64,000 nt of DNA from Metabacillus halosaccharovorans. Lineage in GTDB: Bacteria; Bacillota; Bacilli; Bacillales; Bacillaceae. The notes under the pieces were generated by a model, which saw only the letters and a list, made by a program, of their open reading frames with translations, ran no database searches and was not told the DNA's origin. Shown here in pieces: positions 1-8,984 of this stretch. How positions within the stretch are numbered: the stretch's first letter is position 1; every line of letters starts with the position of its first letter. The translations under genes were made by a program, and so were the position numbers. The stretch lies in contig NZ_KV917372.1 in the NCBI RefSeq assembly GCF_002019635.1, positions 682,001 to 746,000 on the forward strand. The letters are read 5' to 3'.

Positions 1-1365
1 AAAAATCGGAATAACACTTCCCCTGCTTTCTAACACATTTCCAAATCTGACAATAGAAAATTTGGTCTTACTCATTTTAGAGTAATACTGAATAATCAAT
101 TCTCCTATCCTTTTTGTCATCCCCATCATATTAATAGGCTGGACGGCTTTATCCGTTGAGATGAATACAAATCGATCAACATTAAAGCGATCTGAAATCT
201 CTGCCATATTTTTAGTACCGAACACATTATTCCGAATTGCAGAACCTTCACTTATTTCCATTAAAGGTACATGCTTATGGGCTGCTGCATGAAAAACAAT
301 TTGAGGCCGATATTTAGTAAATACTTGCTCTACTAGTCCCCTATCTTGTATGTCAGTAATAATCATCTTCGAATCCAACTCTGGATATTTCTCTTTAATT
401 AACATACCAATATTAAAAATACTGTTTTCACCATGTCCTAGCAGGATAATTCTACTTGGATTACATTCCGCAACTTGTTTAGAGAGTTCACTTCCAATAG
501 AACCACCAGCACCAGTAATTAAAACTGTTTTATTTTTAAGGTATTCCTTTAGCCGTTTAGTTGGCATTATCGGTTCTCTACCAATCAAGTCCTTTAAATC
601 GATTTCTCTTAAATTATCAAGCGAAATATCAGATTGAATTAATTCTTTTACAGGTGGTAAACTTTTTACATTTGCTCCTGTTTTTTTACACTCATTAACA
701 ATTTCAGTCATTTCTGATTTAGTTAAAGATGGAATAGCAATAATAATATCTGTTATTCTATATTTTTCTACAACATTTTTTATATTCCCCCTATTCCCAA
801 TCACCGGAATTCCGAATAACTCCATTTTTTGTTTGGATGGATCGTCTTCAATAAATCCAATTGGGGAATAATCTAAATCTTCTGACCTTAGAATTTGTTG
901 TGCTATACGTGTACCTGCATCCCCAGCGCCAATAATTAGAGCTCTTTTTTTATTAGACTTAGTTGAAGTAAACGATTGTTTTTTTGTCATTTGTAATAAT
1001 CTGCATCCACTAATTGTGACTATTGAAAATATGAATATAAGAGGTAATGTATAAAGCAAGTTAGATCCAGTTAGAAAAATAAATGAGTAAATAAGAAAAA
1101 CAAAGTTAGATATTACAATTGCTGCTATAGATGTACTAAATTCTTGAATACCCGAGTATTTCCACATTGTCTTGTATGTTCTAAATTTAGATAGTGAACA
1201 ATAACTAACAAACAAATAAAAAAACCAGGATAAGAAAATCTCATAGTTTAATACTATGTTATCCCCTTCAACTGATTGAACAAAAAGAAATGATAAAAAA
1301 TAAGAAATACTAAGGAGTAATAAATCCAAGAAAGGTAAAAGAAATGTTTTAAATCGATAATTCAT
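1..1365 (-). CDS. Polysaccharide-biosynthesis nucleotide-sugar 4,6-dehydratase (CapD/EpsC type), partial
   Basis: The first 455 codons of a long reading frame; the C-terminus lies beyond the left edge. ATG at 1365 follows a GGGGG ribosome site. Four hydrophobic segments fill roughly residues 1-110. A first Rossmann motif (IIGAGDAG, near residue 145) and a second (LITGAGGSIGSE, near 285) follow, then STDKAVQPINMMGMTKR, the modified SDR active site (Met for the usual Tyr) of membrane UDP-GlcNAc C4/C6 dehydratases of the EpsC/CapD/PglF group. Such enzymes make UDP-4-keto-6-deoxy sugars for capsule, exopolysaccharide or glycan linkers. It is divergent from the UDP-GlcNAc 2-epimerase gene. The exact product cannot be told. 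Confidence 0.9.
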   Translation of the reverse strand, partial: MNYRFKTFLLPFLDLLLLSISYFLSFLFVQSVEGDNIVLNYEIFLSWFFYLFVSYCSLSKFRTYKTMWKYSGIQEFSTSIAAIVISNFVFLIYSFIFLTGSNLLYTLPLIFIFSIVTISGCRLLQMTKKQSFTSTKSNKKRALIIGAGDAGTRIAQQILRSEDLDYSPIGFIEDDPSKQKMELFGIPVIGNRGNIKNVVEKYRITDIIIAIPSLTKSEMTEIVNECKKTGANVKSLPPVKELIQSDISLDNLREIDLKDLIGREPIMPTKRLKEYLKNKTVLITGAGGSIGSELSKQVAECNPSRIILLGHGENSIFNIGMLIKEKYPELDSKMIITDIQDRGLVEQVFTKYRPQIVFHAAAHKHVPLMEISEGSAIRNNVFGTKNMAEISDRFNVDRFVFISTDKAVQPINMMGMTKRIGELIIQYYSKMSKTKFSIVRFGNVLESRGSVIPIF

Positions 1366-1512
1366 CGTTCAAAATCCCCCGTAGTTTCAGTTTTTAGTTA
1401 ATAAATTTTATTCACTGATTACCATTTACGTAAGGGACAATTATCTACATGATAAAAATTTAGGTATCACTTACCTATTATTATTTATGTTAACCAAAAA
1501 GTTTAGTAACCA

Positions 1513-1563
1513 TTTTTTCTATAAAAAATAGAATATTATACATTCTATTTTTTATAGAAAAAA
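1513..1563. promoter_or_regulatory. 22-bp perfect inverted repeat abutting the wecB ribosome site
   Basis: Arms 1513-1534 and 1542-1563 are exact reverse complements with a 7-base loop. Each arm contains a smaller inverted repeat (CTAT...ATAG). The right arm ends on the first base before GGAGGAG (1564-1570), which serves the TTG start at 1576. It could be a leader hairpin that modulates access to the ribosome site or a DNA operator in the divergent promoter region. It is AT-rich with no free U-tract, so it is not a standard terminator. Confidence 0.6.
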
Positions 1564-1575
1564 GGAGGAGTTTTT

Positions 1576-2652
1576 TTGAAAATCCTTACGGTTGTAGGGG
1601 CGAGGCCACAGTTTATTAAAGCATGTATGCTCTCTAAAATAATAGTACAAGAGCCTGATTTACAAGAGATAATTGTTCATACTGGACAACATTACGATGT
1701 GAATATGTCTGATATTTTTTTTAATGAACTTAAGCTGCCAGTTCCAGATTATCACCTAAAAATTGGTTCTGGATCCCATGGTAAACAAACCTCTAAAATG
1801 CTATGTAAGCTTGAAGAGATTATGGTAGAAGAAAAACCTGATATTGTACTTGTATATGGTGATACAAATTCCACATTAGCAGGTAGTTTATCAGCTGCAA
1901 AACTTAATATTCCTATTGCACATGTGGAATCAGGTCTTAGAAGTTACAATAAAAAAATGCCTGAAGAGATTAATAGAGTTGTAACAGATCATCTTTCAAC
2001 TTTATTTTTTTGCCCTACTCAAACTGCAGTTAACAATTTAAAAAAAGAAGGTATTAATCACGGAGTATATTTGACTGGAGATATTAATTATGATGCACTC
2101 TTATTCTATAAATCGTATGCACTAAACCATTCAACAATTTTATCAGATTTAAATCTAACTAAAGAAGAGTATTATCTTGCTACTATTCATCGGGCAGAAA
2201 ATACAGATAACTATCATCGACTTAAAACAATTCTCGAAGCATTTAATGAATTGGATATGAAAGTCATCTTTCCTATACACCCTCGAACAAAAGAGAAAAT
2301 TAAACAAATGAATTTATTGAATTTACTTCATTCTTCCAATATAAAAACCATTGAACCACTTCCCTATTTTGATATGATTCATATTGAAAATTTCGCAAAA
2401 GCGATATTAACTGACTCAGGAGGTGTTCAAAAAGAAGCATATATGCTACGGGTACCATGTATTACACTTCGTGATGAAACAGAGTGGACTGAAACTGTTG
2501 ATTCTAAGTGGAATACATTAGTTGGTGCATCAAATTTAGGTAACATTTCACATGCTATAGCAAATGTTAAGAAACCTTCTAATTATCCTGCAATCTTCGG
2601 AGACGGTCATTCCTCCAAAATCATGACTAACATTTTATTAAACTTCAAATAA
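1576..2652 (+). CDS. wecB: UDP-N-acetylglucosamine 2-epimerase (non-hydrolysing)
   Basis: 358 residues, a full-length WecB/MnaA family enzyme that interconverts UDP-GlcNAc and UDP-ManNAc in the cytoplasm. The N-terminal VVGARPQFIK, YGDTNST (Asp), HVESGLRS (Glu), PEEINR (Glu) and TIHRAEN (His) contain the acidic and His residues known to be catalytic in the family; DSGGVQKEA near the C-terminus binds the nucleotide. The start is TTG with GGAGGAG five bases upstream; there is no earlier Met in frame. It faces the divergent dehydratase gene and probably feeds the same polysaccharide. In many bacilli a second copy (mnaA) serves teichoic acid, so this one may be dedicated to a surface glycan. Confidence 0.93.
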   Translation: MKILTVVGARPQFIKACMLSKIIVQEPDLQEIIVHTGQHYDVNMSDIFFNELKLPVPDYHLKIGSGSHGKQTSKMLCKLEEIMVEEKPDIVLVYGDTNSTLAGSLSAAKLNIPIAHVESGLRSYNKKMPEEINRVVTDHLSTLFFCPTQTAVNNLKKEGINHGVYLTGDINYDALLFYKSYALNHSTILSDLNLTKEEYYLATIHRAENTDNYHRLKTILEAFNELDMKVIFPIHPRTKEKIKQMNLLNLLHSSNIKTIEPLPYFDMIHIENFAKAILTDSGGVQKEAYMLRVPCITLRDETEWTETVDSKWNTLVGASNLGNISHAIANVKKPSNYPAIFGDGHSSKIMTNILLNFK

Positions 2653-2674
2653 CTGAGTCATTTTTAAACATTAT

Positions 2675-2722
2675 AAATAACAAATCCAGTGTGAAACCAT
2701 GTCGACACTGGTTTTGTTATTT
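2675..2722. terminator. Convergent bidirectional terminator
   Basis: 18-bp stem (2675-2692 with 2705-2722, one mismatch) lies between wecB and the convergent acyltransferase gene, with A and T runs on the outer sides so that it can work in both directions. Confidence 0.75.
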
Positions 2723-2730
2723 ACAATTTA

Positions 2731-3408
2731 TTACTGCTTTTGTTTTGCTGGTACCCCAACAACGATTTCATCATCTAATATATCTTTTGTCACAACTGAC
2801 CCTGCTCCCACAATCGTTCTCTTCCCAATACTTATACCTGGCAAAATAGAAGCATTATTACCAATTTTTGCTCCTTCTTTTATATAAGGACCCTTTAAAT
2901 TATAATCTTTCGCTCCCATATATTTATCATTCGACATCGAGACACATGGACCAATAAAAACTTGATCTTCTAAAACAGTGTCACCAGTTACATATGCTAA
3001 AGTTTGGATGGTACACCTTTTTCCTATTCGAGTATTAAGTTCAATAATGGCCGATCTTCCAACTACAGTCTCTTCCCCTATGATGACATTCTCTCTAATA
3101 CTTGCCTGATCACCAATAAAAACATTTTCATTAATGACAGTATTCGAATAGATTGATACTAAGTTACCTATCCTAACTCCATTATTAATGACTACTGGTT
3201 TATCCACTCTGTTTATTTCCCTCATTTTCCGATTGCCACCCGGGATAATACCTAATACACAATTTGAGCCAATTTCTACATTTTCTCCAATTTGAGTATC
3301 TTTCAGGATTACTGTATTGTGACCAATTTTTACATTTTCACCAATAATAGCTCCCTCTTCTATCACAACATTTTGACCTATTTTAATACTTGCAGGATAG
3401 TTTTTCAT
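2731..3408 (-). CDS. Left-handed beta-helix (hexapeptide) acyltransferase
   Basis: 225 residues made almost entirely of hexapeptide repeats of the [IV]GxNxx type (IGENVKIGHNTV, IGENVEIGSN, VFIGDQASI and so on), the fold of trimeric acyl-CoA transferases such as WbpD/WlbB and PglD. The C-terminus (GAGSVVTKDILDDEIVVGVPAK) is the usual end of sugar N- or O-acetyltransferases. ATG at 3408 follows AGGAGG. It is divergent from the Gfo/Idh gene; in other bacteria this pair makes N-acetylated diamino sugars or uronates, but the matching aminotransferase is not in the window. The substrate is not known. Confidence 0.85.
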   Translation of the reverse strand: MKNYPASIKIGQNVVIEEGAIIGENVKIGHNTVILKDTQIGENVEIGSNCVLGIIPGGNRKMREINRVDKPVVINNGVRIGNLVSIYSNTVINENVFIGDQASIRENVIIGEETVVGRSAIIELNTRIGKRCTIQTLAYVTGDTVLEDQVFIGPCVSMSNDKYMGAKDYNLKGPYIKEGAKIGNNASILPGISIGKRTIVGAGSVVTKDILDDEIVVGVPAKQKQ

Positions 3409-3593
3409 AATTGTCCTCCTATTCTTTTAAAGAAAGGCTGCTATAACTTTCAAAACAGTAAAATCAGTCTAGAAATTCAGAATCTATGTAAGACAATCGC
3501 CAATTTTTCATATGAATCCAACAAAGACAATAACTCTATTTATCCGTACAGCATAAGCTAAGAAGTAGAATTAAGGCAACTAGGAGGTATTAT

Positions 3594-4529
3594 ATGAAAG
3601 TCGGTGTAATCGGAATTGGAAATATGGGAGAAAAACATGTATTAACATATTCCACTTTAGCTCAGTATTGTAATCTGGTTGGAGTCTATGATAATGATCT
3701 AAAAAAATCAACACAAATATCAAAAAAATATAATATTTTAATGTTTGAACATGTAACAGATTTACTAAAAGAAGTAGATGCTGTAAGTATTGCTGTTCCA
3801 ACCGAATTTCATTATGAGATAGGATTATTATGTATTCAACATAAAGTCCATATATTAATGGAAAAACCCATTGCCTTTTCAATTGATCAAGCAAAAATAC
3901 TAAAAGAAAAAGCTGATAAAGCTGGAATAAAATTTCAGGTTGGACATATTGAACTATTTAACCCATTAATTCAAGTTCTAAAAAACAAGATGACACAAGC
4001 TGAAATTCTTGCCATATATATGCACAGAATGAGTCCATATAACGAAAAGCTAAAAAATATTGATGTTGTTCAAGATTTAATGATCCATGATCTTTATATT
4101 TTGGAAGAACTACTTGATGATGAAATTACTACATTTTTTTCGATGGGCAACATAATTGAAAGTACACCTAAACATGCAATGGTACTTCTTAAATCCTCTA
4201 AAGAAGTAGTAGCACATATTACTGCAAGTTTCAAAGCTCCATATAAAAAAAGAATGATACAAATTTTTCAAGAAAATTCATATATAGAAGCCGACTTATT
4301 AAAAAATGAAATTAAAGTGATAAAATCGAATAATGAAACAAGTAACACATCCATTATTCATACAGAAACTCATCATGTTCCATCAACATCTCAACCTCTG
4401 AAAAATCAGCTGCTAAGTTTCATTAATTGTATTAAAAATGATAACGATCCTAGAGTTACAGCAATTCATGGGATTAAAGCACTTGAGATCTCAAATGCGA
4501 TAAGTCGTTCTTTACTAAAACACAAATAA
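3594..4529 (+). CDS. Gfo/Idh/MocA family oxidoreductase (sugar-nucleotide type)
   Basis: 311 residues. The Rossmann motif GIGNMGEKH begins at residue 6 and the family signature EKPI (MEKPIAF) is near residue 90; the C-terminal half is the usual alpha/beta dimerisation domain. ATG follows AGGAGG by seven bases. These enzymes use NAD(P) to oxidise or reduce sugar rings; members next to a hexapeptide acyltransferase (WbpB/WlbA) oxidise UDP-GlcNAcA at C3. That role is inferred from context only, because no other enzyme of that pathway is seen here. Confidence 0.82.
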   Translation: MKVGVIGIGNMGEKHVLTYSTLAQYCNLVGVYDNDLKKSTQISKKYNILMFEHVTDLLKEVDAVSIAVPTEFHYEIGLLCIQHKVHILMEKPIAFSIDQAKILKEKADKAGIKFQVGHIELFNPLIQVLKNKMTQAEILAIYMHRMSPYNEKLKNIDVVQDLMIHDLYILEELLDDEITTFFSMGNIIESTPKHAMVLLKSSKEVVAHITASFKAPYKKRMIQIFQENSYIEADLLKNEIKVIKSNNETSNTSIIHTETHHVPSTSQPLKNQLLSFINCIKNDNDPRVTAIHGIKALEISNAISRSLLKHK

Positions 4530-4695
4530 CTTCTATTTTGATATTGTATGTTCAATTTTTCAAAAAAGTAGTTAAATAATTCCTTGTAAATAAAACTTTA
4601 GACTATATCAATGATTTATTTGTTTAAGGATAAAAGAATATTTTTTAATTGTTCAAAATACTCATTTATTAAACTGAGTTAGAAGGGAGATTATC

Positions 4696-5694
4696 ATGAG
4701 GGTCCTTCATTATGGTTTCGGCGGACAGATGATCACTATGTGTGAATCCCTAAAGAAAATTGGTGTTAATTCTAAATCCTATCATATGATGAGTTCAACA
4801 CAGAAATTTAAGGCAGATGTTTGCTTTGAACAAAAGGAGCTTACAAAAGCACAATTAAATCGCATACTAACAGATGCAAGTAAAGAATTCGATGTATTTC
4901 ATTTCCATTTCGGTAGGACATTTATGTTTGACAGAAGCGATCTTCCCCTTTTAAAGGCACAAGGTAAGAAATTAATTGTTCAACATCGTGGTTCTGATGT
5001 CCGCAGAATTTCTATTGCGAGAAACTTTAATAATCCTTATGTTCAAATAAAAAAAGGATTCTCAGATGAAAATAAGAGAATTTCAATTTTAAAACAATTA
5101 TCAGCTTCAATTGATCACGCTATTGTTGCTGATCATGAACTTAAACCATATATAGAGGGTTTCTATAAAAAAATACATGTCGTTCCCCAAGCGATTCATT
5201 TAGATCATTTTCTTCCAAAATATCCTTCACTACATCAAGAGAAACCTCTAATAATCCATTCTCCAACCCATTATAAAGTTAAGGGGACAAAACATGTATT
5301 AGCAGCTGTTGATCGACTACAAAAAGAAGGGCATCGTTTTAGATTTAGACTTCTAACAAAACTTTCACATGAAGAAGCTTTAAAATTATATCGAACAGCA
5401 GATATCGTGATTGATCAATTGTTAATCGGCTCTTTTGGAGTTTTTAGTTTGGAAGCCATGGCATTAGGTAAACCAGTTATTTGTTACCTTCGGGACGATT
5501 TAATAGAGAAATATCCGCAAGAATTACCTATTGTAAATGCGAATCCTGATACATTGTATTTGAATCTCAAATCTTTATTAGTAGATGCCAAAAAGAGGCA
5601 TCACTTAGGTCAACAAGGTAGAAATTATGCCGAGGCACATCATGATTCGGGAATAATTGCAAAAAAATTAAAGCAAATCTATGAGGAAATTTAA
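4696..5694 (+). CDS. Glycosyltransferase, GT-B fold
   Basis: 332 residues. The N-terminal half carries VQHRGSDVRR, the C-terminal half IIHSPTHYKVKGT and FGVFSLEAMALGKPV, the Glu-containing nucleotide-binding motif of GT4-like retaining transferases. ATG follows AGAAGGGAG. No membrane segment or signal is seen, so it should act in the cytoplasm or at the inner face of the membrane. It stands at the border between the nucleotide-sugar genes and the YheC/YheD island; coat-associated transferases such as CotSA belong to the same fold, so a role in coat or exosporium glycosylation is possible. Donor and acceptor are unknown. Confidence 0.82.
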   Translation: MRVLHYGFGGQMITMCESLKKIGVNSKSYHMMSSTQKFKADVCFEQKELTKAQLNRILTDASKEFDVFHFHFGRTFMFDRSDLPLLKAQGKKLIVQHRGSDVRRISIARNFNNPYVQIKKGFSDENKRISILKQLSASIDHAIVADHELKPYIEGFYKKIHVVPQAIHLDHFLPKYPSLHQEKPLIIHSPTHYKVKGTKHVLAAVDRLQKEGHRFRFRLLTKLSHEEALKLYRTADIVIDQLLIGSFGVFSLEAMALGKPVICYLRDDLIEKYPQELPIVNANPDTLYLNLKSLLVDAKKRHHLGQQGRNYAEAHHDSGIIAKKLKQIYEEI

Positions 5695-5720
5695 ATACTA
5701 TAAAGTACAATATATTTTTC

Positions 5721-6797
5721 TTAATCTTTATCTTCAATATTATTCATTAAAAAATTTGCATATTTTATGGGAGTAAAATAAGTAGCTTTCCATTCATTAA
5801 ATAATGCTGCTTCTTTGAATGTTATCCTCAAATCACGAAAATTGCATTCGATAAACATTGGAATACCTTTTTCTGTGATTCCTATATCCAGTCCTAAATC
5901 AGCAAGGTTCGTTAATTTCCCGTCAAGATGTTGTGCAATCTTTAATGACAATGACCTAATCTTAGCTAGTATATCGTCTGTATTCATTTTTAGATGATTT
6001 AACACAATTTTAGGGTCATAACATCTCCCTCCTGAAGCTACATTCGTTGTATATTTACCTAAATTTGCAACCTTGCATACTATGCCAGTCACTTGCCAAT
6101 TTCCGAGTTCATTTTTTTGGACAGAAACTCTAAAATCAAATGGTTTATCTTCATATGTTCCTAATTGAATTCTTTGTTGAATAATGTTGGTTGGATTAAG
6201 GATAATTTCGTTTACCTCACTAGCCCAGTTGCCATTTAGTGGAATATTGTATTTTTTTTTGCCATTAATTACTAAACCAACATTGTCACTATGCCTCTTT
6301 ATTCGTGTAATCCCTTTACCAAGGGTTCCGTAATTTGGTTTTATGATAAGATCTTCGTACAAATTGATCATCTGTAAGAAGTTATTTTTGTTTGTCTTAC
6401 GGGTTTCAGGTAAAAAACGCTTAAACTTATCCTCCGCTTCTAAGTATTGATGAATTGTAAGCTTAGAAATCTTTGTAAATGCATTATAGAATTTGATACC
6501 TTCTTTTTGAAGTGAAACTATTTTCTCTTGCTCTCTTCTATGGTACAACAAAACCCGGTTATGGATGATCATAGGTGTCTTTATTATTTTGATTGTGTAG
6601 TGATTATGTTCATCTTTAACCAATGACTTTACATGTTTTTTTCCTTTGGCAAGATCAGCTAATCGAAAAAAACATGGTGTCAATCCATATTGAGCACAAG
6701 CCTCTTCATAAAAAGGTATACATTCATTGGTCTCAATTCCCCTTTGAATTTTATTATATAGATAGGCACTTACTAAAATTCCAATATTCTTCTTCAT
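5721..6797 (-). CDS. YheC/YheD family ATP-grasp protein (paralogue 1)
   Basis: 358 residues, close to the length of B. subtilis YheC. N-terminal IGILVSAYLYNKI; the Gly-rich nucleotide loop PNYGTLGKGI near residue 147; QQRIQLGTYEDKPFDFRV in the middle; and the Mg-binding end LADLGLDIGI...FIECN near residues 305-325. It is of the same subtype as the genes at 12386 and 19360 (shared FIECN ending and QERIPLATF-like segment). ATG follows GGGTGAT. The family is known as endospore-coat-associated; by fold it should join a carboxylate to an amine with ATP. The real substrate is not established. Confidence 0.88.
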   Translation of the reverse strand: MKKNIGILVSAYLYNKIQRGIETNECIPFYEEACAQYGLTPCFFRLADLAKGKKHVKSLVKDEHNHYTIKIIKTPMIIHNRVLLYHRREQEKIVSLQKEGIKFYNAFTKISKLTIHQYLEAEDKFKRFLPETRKTNKNNFLQMINLYEDLIIKPNYGTLGKGITRIKRHSDNVGLVINGKKKYNIPLNGNWASEVNEIILNPTNIIQQRIQLGTYEDKPFDFRVSVQKNELGNWQVTGIVCKVANLGKYTTNVASGGRCYDPKIVLNHLKMNTDDILAKIRSLSLKIAQHLDGKLTNLADLGLDIGITEKGIPMFIECNFRDLRITFKEAALFNEWKATYFTPIKYANFLMNNIEDKD

Positions 6798-6869
6798 ATG
6801 TTATCACCCATAATAAATTTTTACCTTACTCTCAATTAGCCTTATAGAATTATGTTAGGAGTAATGAAT

Positions 6870-7622
6870 ATGGAAAAGTATAAGATCAATAACAAATTTC
6901 ATAAAAATGAGCTCATCATGAGAGATCCCTACTTAAAGCAGCATATTCCTGAAACGAATATTTTAACAAAGAATCATCTTACAAATTTATTAATTAAACA
7001 CAAAAAAGTTGTAGTAAAACCAAGTAGAGGTTCTCTTGGAAATGGTGTCATTATGATAAATGAAATCAACCCACAAGAATATGAACTTTTATATCCCGGA
7101 AAAAAAACAAAATATATAAAAGGGATTGAGGTACTCTATACGTACCTAAAAAAATTAGAACATCCTTCCATTCCATGTATTGTTCAATATTATATACCTT
7201 TGGCAAAGATTTTTGGGTCACCATTTGATCTCAGGTATATATCACAGCTATATAAGAATGAATGGCTCATAACAGGAATGTATGGCCGGATTGCAAAAAA
7301 GGGATATGCAGTAACAAATTTTGAACACGGATCTAAAATAATAACTGTAGACGAAGCTCTAAAAATTTCAAATATCAAAAATATTGAACTAATTGAATTT
7401 CAATTAAATTTAGAAAAAATTGTTTTATCTATTTCAAGATGTCTACATGTATATTTTACAAAGCAAACAATTTGGGGCTTAGATATAGGGATTGATGAAA
7501 AAGGTGAAATTTATGTAATTGAAGTAAATGCAGCCCCTCAAATAAAAGGTTTCCTTGAATTAGAATCACTAAAGCCCATGTATAGAAATATACATCGCAT
7601 TCAAAATGAAACAAAAAAATAA
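6870..7622 (+). CDS. Short YheC/YheD family ATP-grasp protein (paralogue 2)
   Basis: 250 residues, about 100 shorter than its neighbours because it has only the ATP-grasp part: KPSRGSLGNGVIM (nucleotide loop) near residue 50, FGSPFDLRYI in the middle and GLDIGIDEKGEIYVIEVN at the end. The complete catalytic core argues that it is a natural short form and not a fragment. I start it at the ATG at 6870, eight bases after AGGAG (6857-6861); upstream ATGs at 6852 and 6864 lie on or before that site. It is divergent from paralogue 1. Confidence 0.8.
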   Translation: MEKYKINNKFHKNELIMRDPYLKQHIPETNILTKNHLTNLLIKHKKVVVKPSRGSLGNGVIMINEINPQEYELLYPGKKTKYIKGIEVLYTYLKKLEHPSIPCIVQYYIPLAKIFGSPFDLRYISQLYKNEWLITGMYGRIAKKGYAVTNFEHGSKIITVDEALKISNIKNIELIEFQLNLEKIVLSISRCLHVYFTKQTIWGLDIGIDEKGEIYVIEVNAAPQIKGFLELESLKPMYRNIHRIQNETKK

Positions 7623-7715
7623 GCAATCAATGTTTTTACTAAGTACTAATGGTGAAATTCCTTATTTCCCCACTATCACTCAAAGAATTTTTAATGTTGT
7701 TGTTTTTAAAGTATT

Positions 7716-7742
7716 GGCCACTAAAGGGTGTTTAAAGTGGCC
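7716..7742. repeat. Small hairpin between convergent genes
   Basis: GGCCACT (7716-7722) pairs with AGTGGCC (7736-7742). There is only a poor T-tract on either side, so it is a weak terminator at best. A related GG-CCACC hairpin lies at about 8940-8970. Confidence 0.4.
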
Positions 7743-7769
7743 CCTTCTATTTAAGAGTGCAATGGTAAA

Positions 7770-8423
7770 TCAGCTATATTTTAATGGATTAAAAGTGGTT
7801 ATTTGATTTGGTAATTGCACTTTCGGATAATGATTTGTTATGAAATCAGATGGTGACATTGATGCTCTTTTCACTTGTTGCTTTATTTTTTTATTTCTTT
7901 TATTGTGATTCTGATTTTCCTTCGAACCTACCCTTTGAATTGTTTCATTAAAACCGTCTCCACTAAGAGATGATAACTGCTTTTTATTCTTAAACTCAAT
8001 TTTTCTTTTTCGATTTAATTTGCTGGGTATTTTAACTTCTTCATTTACTTTGATTTCACCTTCCGGTTTTTTTTCAAGGAGAGCTAATCGTTCCATTAAT
8101 TTATGAATATTTTGTGTATTCGCTTCACTCTTTTCTTTCCATACTTTGATTGCCTCTTCGAGTTCAAAGATTTTTGCCGTATAGCTTTCATCTTTTTCAT
8201 ATATTCCTTGTAGCCTTTCATAAATATCTGATATTTGCTGTCCACTAATCACATCATTTTGTACGTCCTGATGAACCTGAACATCCTGCAAATGTTTAAA
8301 CATATTATCAAAGTGACTTAATTTAATTTCTAATTCACTTACCAAGTTTTGTAAATTGGTTATATCTTGGCTATACTTTTGATCTTCATTAGGTTCCTTT
8401 TCGCTTCTTCCGAATCCAAACAC
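7770..8423 (-). CDS. Coiled-coil protein with basic tail, unknown function
   Basis: 217 residues. Residues 15-125 are heptad-like and rich in Leu, Ile, Glu and Lys (coiled coil); residues 130-185 are strongly basic (KLNRKRKIEFKNKK and HNKRNKKIKQQVKR); the last 35 residues are less charged (SPSDFITNHYPKVQLPN). No known domain is recognised. GTG start at 8423 with GGGAG eight bases upstream. A sigma-K-like promoter can be drawn upstream. The charged tail and coiled coil are common in coat morphogenetic proteins, and the setting among coat-related genes suggests the same, but that is inference. Confidence 0.65.
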   Translation of the reverse strand: MFGFGRSEKEPNEDQKYSQDITNLQNLVSELEIKLSHFDNMFKHLQDVQVHQDVQNDVISGQQISDIYERLQGIYEKDESYTAKIFELEEAIKVWKEKSEANTQNIHKLMERLALLEKKPEGEIKVNEEVKIPSKLNRKRKIEFKNKKQLSSLSGDGFNETIQRVGSKENQNHNKRNKKIKQQVKRASMSPSDFITNHYPKVQLPNQITTFNPLKYS

Positions 8424-8466
8424 CTATTTCACTCCCTTAAGTTCATATTGAAAAGTTCATCTTTTA

Positions 8467-8495
8467 AACTATATGAAGTTACTTAATAAAAAGTG
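8467..8495 (-). promoter_or_regulatory. Candidate sigma-K promoter for the coiled-coil gene
   Basis: On the minus strand CACT, 16 bases, then CATATAGTT resembles the mother-cell sigma-K pattern (AC at -35, CATAnnnTA at -10, one mismatch). It lies 44 bases upstream of the GTG start at 8423. Confidence 0.4.
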
Positions 8496-8624
8496 ATTAT
8501 TATGATGACATATGACTTCGTATCGTTATTATTAAATAATGTACATGGACTATCCTTTTAAACTATTACTTTTATCTATTTTTCAAAACCAATGACACTA
8601 ATACAAGCATAAATTCAAGTATTT

Positions 8625-8637
8625 CATATTGTATAAT
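8625..8637 (+). promoter_or_regulatory. Candidate -10 region of the 78-residue protein gene
   Basis: CATATTGTA (8625-8633) fits the sporulation -10 CATAnnnTA, but TATAAT (8632-8637) overlaps it and would fit sigma-A. No convincing -35 is found at the right distance for either, so the sigma factor cannot be decided. Confidence 0.3.
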
Positions 8638-8682
8638 AGGAAAAACATTTCCTAATATTGTATTGAAAGGAGATTTAAAACT

Positions 8683-8919
8683 ATGGGTGTTGGTGCTCTT
8701 TGTACAGTAACTGTAACTGGTACAGTTACTGGTACTCCTATTGGTCCTTTGGTTGTTCAGGTTCCGATGACAGATGATGGTTTGATAGATGTAACAATTC
8801 CATTAGGTGGTTTGCTTGGAGATCTTGTTCTAGTTAATATTCCTTGCCCAACGATTGACGACATTGAGATTGTTGTTGGAGCTGTCGTAAGTTTAACTAT
8901 TTCTGTTACAGAGGGTTAA
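8683..8919 (+). CDS. Thr/Val/Gly-rich 78-residue protein, candidate spore-surface component
   Basis: A low-complexity protein of alternating Thr, Val, Gly and Ile (TVTVTGTVTGTPIGPLVVQV), with two Cys (residues 7 and 55), five Asp between residues 30 and 61, and almost no Lys or Arg. The alternation predicts a beta-strand-rich, possibly fibrous or amyloid-like fold. There is no signal peptide or membrane segment. AAAGGAG precedes the ATG. I recognise no family. It sits alone between a coiled-coil gene and paralogue 3 of the ATP-grasp set, so it could be a coat/exosporium structural protein or a substrate of the neighbouring ligases; both are inference. Confidence 0.7.
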   Translation: MGVGALCTVTVTGTVTGTPIGPLVVQVPMTDDGLIDVTIPLGGLLGDLVLVNIPCPTIDDIEIVVGAVVSLTISVTEG

Positions 8920-8984
8920 ACTTGTTCTATTATTAAAGAATGGCCACCTCTATTTTTTAGGGGTGGTTACATTAGGTGATGAAA

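Noticed and set aside
350-637. 95-codon plus-strand frame inside the dehydratase gene
   Set aside because: Antisense shadow of a gene with complete SDR motifs.
7606-7806. 66-codon plus-strand frame between convergent genes
   Set aside because: It overlaps the end of an ATP-grasp gene and a hairpin, without a ribosome site.
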